Source of the DNA: Cysteiniphilum sp. JM-1 | Lineage (GTDB): Bacteria > Pseudomonadota > Gammaproteobacteria > Francisellales > Francisellaceae | Reading direction: 5' to 3' | DNA length: 64,000 bases | NCBI RefSeq assembly: GCF_008711525.1 | Contig: NZ_VXKS01000005.1 | Coordinates: 62,001-126,000, forward strand | Shown: positions 62,572 through 64,000 of the stretch, one piece after another | How the letters are laid out: every line of letters begins with the position of its first letter | Position numbering within the stretch: position 1 is the first letter of the stretch | The notes under the pieces: generated by a model | What the model saw: the letters and a program-made list of their open reading frames with translations, nothing else | Database searches by the model: none | Told to the model about the DNA's origin: nothing | Made by a program: the position numbers and the translations under genes

Positions 62572-64000
62572 TTAAAGACGAGAGTCTAACTTCAAGGTAA
62601 CATCCATTCCTTCAAACTGCAGATGAGGCAAAACTGAAATACTACAGTTATACCAACCAATCCTTCCCTCAATAGCATTAACCGTGACCGCTGCCGACTT
62701 GAATGGAAAGCGCTGTAACGTGATGTCATCTGGATCAATTACTGTCGTTACATAGTCAAAAATCCAACGGTTTAGTTCTGTTGAAATATAGTTTGCATCT
62801 GCAGTTGAACCAATATTGTCACGCATCACAGACTTAACATAATGCGCAATACGTGTAATTGAATAAGTGTATGACAGGTTTGAAATCATCTGCGCGTTTT
62901 CAGAGTCTTTGGGATCTTCAAAGGTCTCAACATATTTCGCTGACTGCGCACTAAAAAAACAAGCTTCTGTTGTTCCCTTGTTGTATACCAAAGGAATAAA
63001 ACCACACTTAGCAAACTCAAACTCACGATAATCAGGAATCACAAACTCCACCGGTGGCTTTGCCTCCTCCTTTCCACGAATATCAAAAGTATGCGTCGCA
63101 AGATTCTCAACCATGCCTCCCGCTTTTGGACCACGGATATGCTGGCACCAACCAGAGCGTTCAAACGATTTGGTTAAATTCTTAGCAAACAATATGGCAC
63201 TTGATCCCCATAAATAATCATGATCATTCAGTGGATTAATCTCCTCTTTAAATCCTTTTAAACCTTTATTGGCTGGATTAATTTCTGGATCATAAGGCAG
63301 TCTTAAAACATAGCGTGGCAGCGTCAAGCCAACATAAGTTGCCTGCTCTGTTTTTCTAAATTTATTCCAATTACCAAATTTAGGGTGATTCATTAACCCC
63401 TCAAGATCTTTGATCTGCGACAACTCTTCAACAGAGTCACAGCCAAAAAACTGCGGCTTAACTGCTGATACGAATGGTGCATGTGAGGCAACTGATATTT
63501 TGCCCATAGTTGATAACCAATCCAAGTCCTCATTTGAGCGATCAAATTCATACAGCCCAATAATTGAACCATATGGCTCACCGCCATATTGATCATACTC
63601 CGCAATATAAACTTTTTTGAATAATGACGATCCTGCGATATCAACACTATTACATTCAAAGTCCTCAGCAAGTTCATCTTTAGATGCATCTAAAAAATCA
63701 ATTCTAATATTGGCCTGAAAGTTGGTATCTTTCACTAAGTCTGCTAATGAGATGAATTGAGATTCAATATGTTTGAACTCTGGCTGATGCATGATTTCAT
63801 TAACTTGATCATTGATGGCATTATCAATGCGATCAATAATTCGCTGTGCAATTGATTTATTAAAGCCCGCACTAAAGTCCTCTACCTCGGCATTTGCCAT
63901 GAGTGCTGCCAGACTTGCAAGCAGGCGATTTTCCTCACTGCAGTTTTCCTCCACATTTGAAAACGCATTAGCAACCATTGGGGTTTGTGCAACGGCTGTT
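62572..64000 (-). CDS. tssC: Type VI sheath protein TssC/VipB (IglB), 5' end outside the window
   Basis: Large sheath subunit. The coding frame runs open to the edge of the window, so the start is missing; an ATG at 63978 lies inside the gene. There are about 475 residues here. The family pattern is clear: FISLADLVKDTNFQANIRIDFLDASKDELAEDFE, APFVSAVKPQFFG, WNKFRKTEQATYVGLTLPRYVLRLPY, and a C-terminal tail with GWYNCSISVLPHLQFEGMDVTLKLDSRL. The partner tssB (iglA) should lie just past the edge. It is the first visible gene of the operon. Confidence 0.92.
   Translation of the reverse strand, partial: TAVAQTPMVANAFSNVEENCSEENRLLASLAALMANAEVEDFSAGFNKSIAQRIIDRIDNAINDQVNEIMHQPEFKHIESQFISLADLVKDTNFQANIRIDFLDASKDELAEDFECNSVDIAGSSLFKKVYIAEYDQYGGEPYGSIIGLYEFDRSNEDLDWLSTMGKISVASHAPFVSAVKPQFFGCDSVEELSQIKDLEGLMNHPKFGNWNKFRKTEQATYVGLTLPRYVLRLPYDPEINPANKGLKGFKEEINPLNDHDYLWGSSAILFAKNLTKSFERSGWCQHIRGPKAGGMVENLATHTFDIRGKEEAKPPVEFVIPDYREFEFAKCGFIPLVYNKGTTEACFFSAQSAKYVETFEDPKDSENAQMISNLSYTYSITRIAHYVKSVMRDNIGSTADANYISTELNRWIFDYVTTVIDPDDITLQRFPFKSAAVTVNAIEGRIGWYNCSISVLPHLQFEGMDVTLKLDSRL

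Noticed and set aside
1-64000. CRISPR arrays, complete insertion sequences, prophage, rRNA operon
   Set aside because: I saw no regularly spaced repeats, transposase or integrase genes, phage structural genes outside the type VI cluster, or rRNA sequence.

Overview
The window is one piece of an AT-rich gammaproteobacterial chromosome. The housekeeping set is gammaproteobacterial: tolQRAB-pal-cpoB, sufE-hemD-hemX-hemY, rpsF-rpsR-rplI, yceD-rpmF-plsX-fabH, trpR, smg and the type VI secretion genes. The type VI tube and spike genes look most like those of Francisella, so I infer a relative of Francisella such as a member of the Fastidiosibacteraceae. That placement comes from remembered protein families, not from a phylogeny.

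Layout. 1-0.85 kb: a HigBA-type toxin-antitoxin pair whose toxin frame is broken in an A6 run. 0.9-9.7 kb: a seven-gene arginine operon on the minus strand (GNAT-argG fusion, argC, argD, argF', argB, argE', argH). Most of its proteins look like the Bacteroidetes versions that carry acylated (acetyl or succinyl) intermediates through to citrulline. Short palindromic repeats have inserted into it and now encode the C-termini of ArgB and ArgD. 9.8-12.9 kb: a GDSL lipoprotein and a FadL-type porin. 13-18.2 kb: carB of the CAD/Bacteroidetes type, overlapping an ABC-F gene. 18.4-20.1 kb: ribosomal proteins S6, S18 and L9, tRNA-Val(UAC) with a clear promoter and terminator, and rpoZ. 20.1-24.3 kb: an unknown secreted protein, sodB, grxD, metK and mnmA. 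24.3-29.4 kb: the complete Tol-Pal operon. 29.5-34.6 kb: a tightly overlapped sufE-hemD-hemX-hemY-gloB-mazG operon. 34.7-38.5 kb: yqhA, tolC, a Pcm-like methyltransferase, trpR and a GNAT gene. 38.6-54 kb: murG, purD, a WbuC-like cupin, bcp, yceD-rpmF-plsX-fabH, a GFA-family gene, ftsY, tcdA, pssA, ispH, fkpB, a dprA-smg group and an NAD-malic enzyme.

54-64 kb: the most unusual part, the 3' section of a type VI secretion operon on the minus strand, cut by the window edge. The order is tssC (iglB), an iglC-like tube gene, tssK, a tssA-like gene, a 988-residue PAAR-like (DUF4280) protein with a huge N-terminal helical extension, a 146-residue beta-helix needle protein, and a 637-residue gp27-like hub protein. 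The IglC-like tube, the small needle separate from the hub, and the DUF4280 tip match the divergent Francisella-type (T6SS-ii) plan rather than the canonical Hcp/VgrG/PAAR plan. The giant tip protein is the best candidate for an undescribed effector or cargo platform.

No CRISPR array, complete insertion sequence, rRNA operon or prophage is visible. No gap between genes exceeds about 300 bases once starts are corrected. Several start codons below were moved downstream on ribosome-binding-site and family-length grounds.
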